Below are positions 61,824 through 64,000 of a DNA stretch of 64,000 nucleotides, in pieces. The notes beneath the pieces were generated by a model that was not told where the DNA came from, searched no databases, and worked only from the letters and a program-made list of their open reading frames with translations. Both the position numbers and the translations under genes were made by a program. Within the stretch, counting starts at the first letter, position 1. Every line of letters begins with the position of its first letter. The stretch is from Flavobacterium cerinum (GTDB taxonomy: Bacteria; Bacteroidota; Bacteroidia; Flavobacteriales; Flavobacteriaceae), in the NCBI RefSeq assembly GCF_004028155.1, contig NZ_SBII01000014.1, positions 56,023 to 120,022 of the forward strand, in the 5' to 3' direction.

Positions 61824-64000
61824 ATGAATAACAAATACCTACTCCTGCTGTTGCTTAGCGTTTTTGGTTTTCCAGCTTTCGCTCAGATACTCCCTCAGCC
61901 GTATGTGACGGCTATAGATGGTGTACCTATCTGTAATCCTGGAGAATGTACAACATTGACAGCAGATTATTTTAGTACTGGTCAAACGACTTCCTATACG
62001 GTTGCTTCTATTCCGTATAATCCACCGTTTGGAACGATAGGAGCGAATGTAATTCCTGCTGATAAGGATGATCAATGGACCGATATCATTAATTTAGGTT
62101 TCCCGTTTTGCTTTTACGGTAATAGCTACGACAAGGTTATGTTAACCAGTAATGGGGCTATTACTTTTAGTATAGCAGGTTTAGTCCCTCAGGGAAGATA
62201 TACTCCTAATACTGGAAGTACATGGGTAATGCAAGGACCAATTCCTTATGCAGCTCCAGGTAATATTTTAGCACCTTTTGTTAACTCTATTTTTGGAGTG
62301 TTTCATGATATTGATCCTGCAAAACTGGCATCTAATCCAAAGATTAGCTGGAGTATTTTAGGTGCTTACCCTAATAGGGTATTGGTTTTTAATATTAAAG
62401 ATGTTTTGCTATGGAGTTGTGGTACAGCTCTTCCTCCTCAAAATAGTCAATTGGTTATGTATGAAACTACAAATGTAATTGAGGTGTTTGTAGGAAATAG
62501 AAACCCTTGTATGTCTTGGGAAAATGGTAAAGGACTAATAGGTCTTCAAAATATTGATGGTACTCAGGCTATTGCAGCACCGGGTAGAAATGTGAGTACA
62601 TGGACTGCTAATAGTGAAGGCTGGCGTTTTACACCTGCAGGGCCTAGTATTGTGACTTTAGACTGGTTTCAGGGTACTACTCTGGTAGGGACAGGTCCCT
62701 CTGCAACGGTGTGCCCTACGGTTGATACTACTTATAAAGTTAGGGCTACTTACACATTATGCAGTGGTCCACCGGTTATTGTTGAAGATTTTATAGATGT
62801 TGATGTTCCTGATCCACTTCCGCTTGGACCTATAGAAGATATTATTTTATGTGGTAACCAACCAACTTATACTGTAGATATTAAAGCTATTAATGATGCA
62901 ATTCTAGGTACTTTAGATCCAAATATAAATGAATTAAGTGTACATCCCACTCAAGCCGCGCAAATAGCGGGTTCAGGTAGTATACCTACAAGTGTTTTGC
63001 AAAATTACCCTGTGAATCAAGGACAGGAATATACTATTTGGGTAAGAATTCAAGATTATTTTACTTCCTGTGTGACTCTTTTTTCTTATAAAGTTAAAGG
63101 AGGCGTTCAGCCAGTAGCAACTGCGCCACAAGATATGCATGCATGTGATGTTGGTAATGACGGAATTGAAATTTTTGATTTAACATCTAACGATGGTACA
63201 ATACTTGGTTTACAGGATCCGAATGATTTTCCTGTTAGTTATCACACTAGTGCAATTGGAGCTGATGAAAATACAGATATAATTTCAGCAGTAAATGCAG
63301 CGGCTTATAGCTCTGGAAATACCACAATTTATGTTCGTGTTAGTAATGCTGAGACTGATGAATGTTTTGCTGTTACAGATTTTGATCTTGTTGTGACGCC
63401 TAGTCCACAGGTTGTTGTTCCCGCTGATGGTTTTGCTTGTAGTAATGTTGGCTATACATTGCCAGTTATTACTGTAGGTAATTATTTTACAGCACCAAAT
63501 GGTGGAGGAACTCAACTGGCGGCTGGTGATATATTATATACTTCACAAACAGTTTATGTTTATACTCAATCAGGTGTTGCGCCTAATATTTGTAGTAATG
63601 AAGGTAGTTTTGAAGTCACTATTTATGATAAACCTATTGTAGACAAACCTGCAAATGTGCAGGTATGTGGTTCATTTGTACTAGAGCCTCTAAATGTGGG
63701 GTCTTATTACACTCAACCGGCAGGCGCAGGAGTTATTGTTCCGGCAGGTACTGAGATTACGGCTACACAAACATTTTACATATATGCTCAGACTGGAGCC
63801 GGCTTGGTTCTGTGTACAGATGAGTATGCTTATACGGTAACTATAAATGCTTCCCCTGTTGTTTCCCCTGCTACACCTTTGGAGGCTTGTGCGAATAATT
63901 TTGACGGATTTTCATTTTTCAATCTGACTACAGCAGGTAATGAGATCTTAAATGGGCAGACTGGTTTAACGATAACGTATCACCTTACCGAGATTGGCGC
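61824..64000 (+). CDS. Large exported repeat protein, 5' part (probable T9SS type B surface protein)
   Basis: The frame starts at ATG 61824 and is open for 725 codons to the right edge, so the C-terminus is not seen. The signal peptide is clear (MNNKYLLLLLLSVFGFPAFA). Residues 25-300 form an N-terminal beta-rich domain (DDQWTDIINLGFPFCFYGNS, YDKVMLTSNGAITFSIAG), as in many gliding-motility-associated proteins. Then come Ig-like repeats, including a unit with FDLTSN, VSYHTS, IYVRVSN and CFAVTDFDLVV that matches units of the 20456-23524 protein, and two tandem ~72-residue units (near 63412-63627 and 63640-63846) each with VGNYFTAP/VGSYYTQP and YVYTQ/YIYAQ. The type B sorting domain is inferred, not seen. 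A long surface adhesin is likely. Confidence 0.85.
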   Translation, partial: MNNKYLLLLLLSVFGFPAFAQILPQPYVTAIDGVPICNPGECTTLTADYFSTGQTTSYTVASIPYNPPFGTIGANVIPADKDDQWTDIINLGFPFCFYGNSYDKVMLTSNGAITFSIAGLVPQGRYTPNTGSTWVMQGPIPYAAPGNILAPFVNSIFGVFHDIDPAKLASNPKISWSILGAYPNRVLVFNIKDVLLWSCGTALPPQNSQLVMYETTNVIEVFVGNRNPCMSWENGKGLIGLQNIDGTQAIAAPGRNVSTWTANSEGWRFTPAGPSIVTLDWFQGTTLVGTGPSATVCPTVDTTYKVRATYTLCSGPPVIVEDFIDVDVPDPLPLGPIEDIILCGNQPTYTVDIKAINDAILGTLDPNINELSVHPTQAAQIAGSGSIPTSVLQNYPVNQGQEYTIWVRIQDYFTSCVTLFSYKVKGGVQPVATAPQDMHACDVGNDGIEIFDLTSNDGTILGLQDPNDFPVSYHTSAIGADENTDIISAVNAAAYSSGNTTIYVRVSNAETDECFAVTDFDLVVTPSPQVVVPADGFACSNVGYTLPVITVGNYFTAPNGGGTQLAAGDILYTSQTVYVYTQSGVAPNICSNEGSFEVTIYDKPIVDKPANVQVCGSFVLEPLNVGSYYTQPAGAGVIVPAGTEITATQTFYIYAQTGAGLVLCTDEYAYTVTINASPVVSPATPLEACANNFDGFSFFNLTTAGNEILNGQTGLTITYHLTEIG

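Overview
This 64 kb window looks like chromosome of a Flavobacterium-like member of the Bacteroidota (family Flavobacteriaceae). Several things point there: low GC by eye, Bacteroidota-type promoters (TTG near -33, TAnnTTTG near -7), no obvious Shine-Dalgarno sites, a fused SecDF, type IX secretion (T9SS) sorting domains of both type A and type B, a gliding-motility-associated C-terminal domain, OstA-like and DUF4350/DUF4129 proteins, and plug-less barrel/TPR envelope proteins. I see no rRNA, tRNA, CRISPR array, insertion sequence, integrase or phage module.

Layout. 1-10.5 kb (minus strand): a TPR protein cut by the left edge, a class III aminotransferase, an OstA/LptA-like protein, a small orphan, purA, a Fur-family regulator, a RelA/SpoT-type ppGpp enzyme, a cupin, a small secreted protein and a SpoU rRNA/tRNA methyltransferase. 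10.5-17.8 kb (minus): a lipoprotein and a compact MoxR-centred operon (SpoIIM/DUF95, a polytopic membrane protein, DUF4129, DUF4350, MoxR ATPase, DUF58), with RDD and TRIC-type membrane genes divergent from it (17.8-19.1 kb). 19.1-23.5 kb (minus): a MutS-like ATPase and a 1022-residue T9SS type B surface protein with three long internal repeats.

23.7-38.5 kb is the accessory-looking part. Surface-glycan genes (FemAB/GNAT transferase, Wzx-like flippase, hexapeptide acyltransferase, four glycosyltransferases, an FdtA/QdtA-type sugar ketoisomerase) are interleaved with secreted proteins: two paralogous coiled-coil fibre-like proteins with the same C-terminal module, each followed at once by a T9SS type A protein (one an M43-type metalloprotease), plus a third T9SS type A protein. 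Orientation switches often and the genes are very AT-rich. A plausible reading is a strain-variable cell-surface locus in which secreted fibres and T9SS cargo are inherited beside the genes for the surface glycan.

38.5-64 kb is mostly housekeeping and envelope biogenesis: ftsE, a 1006-residue TPR protein paired with a plug-less outer-membrane barrel, a GreA/GreB-like protein, asnB, gyrB, mdh, secDF, exbB-exbD-tonB, a secreted esterase-like hydrolase, two tandem lgt genes (each with its own matching terminator), yidD, cysS, folE, and the start of another large secreted repeat protein that runs off the right edge. Many rho-independent-type hairpins separate the transcription units. Functions are assigned by reading motifs and recalling families; no database search was possible.
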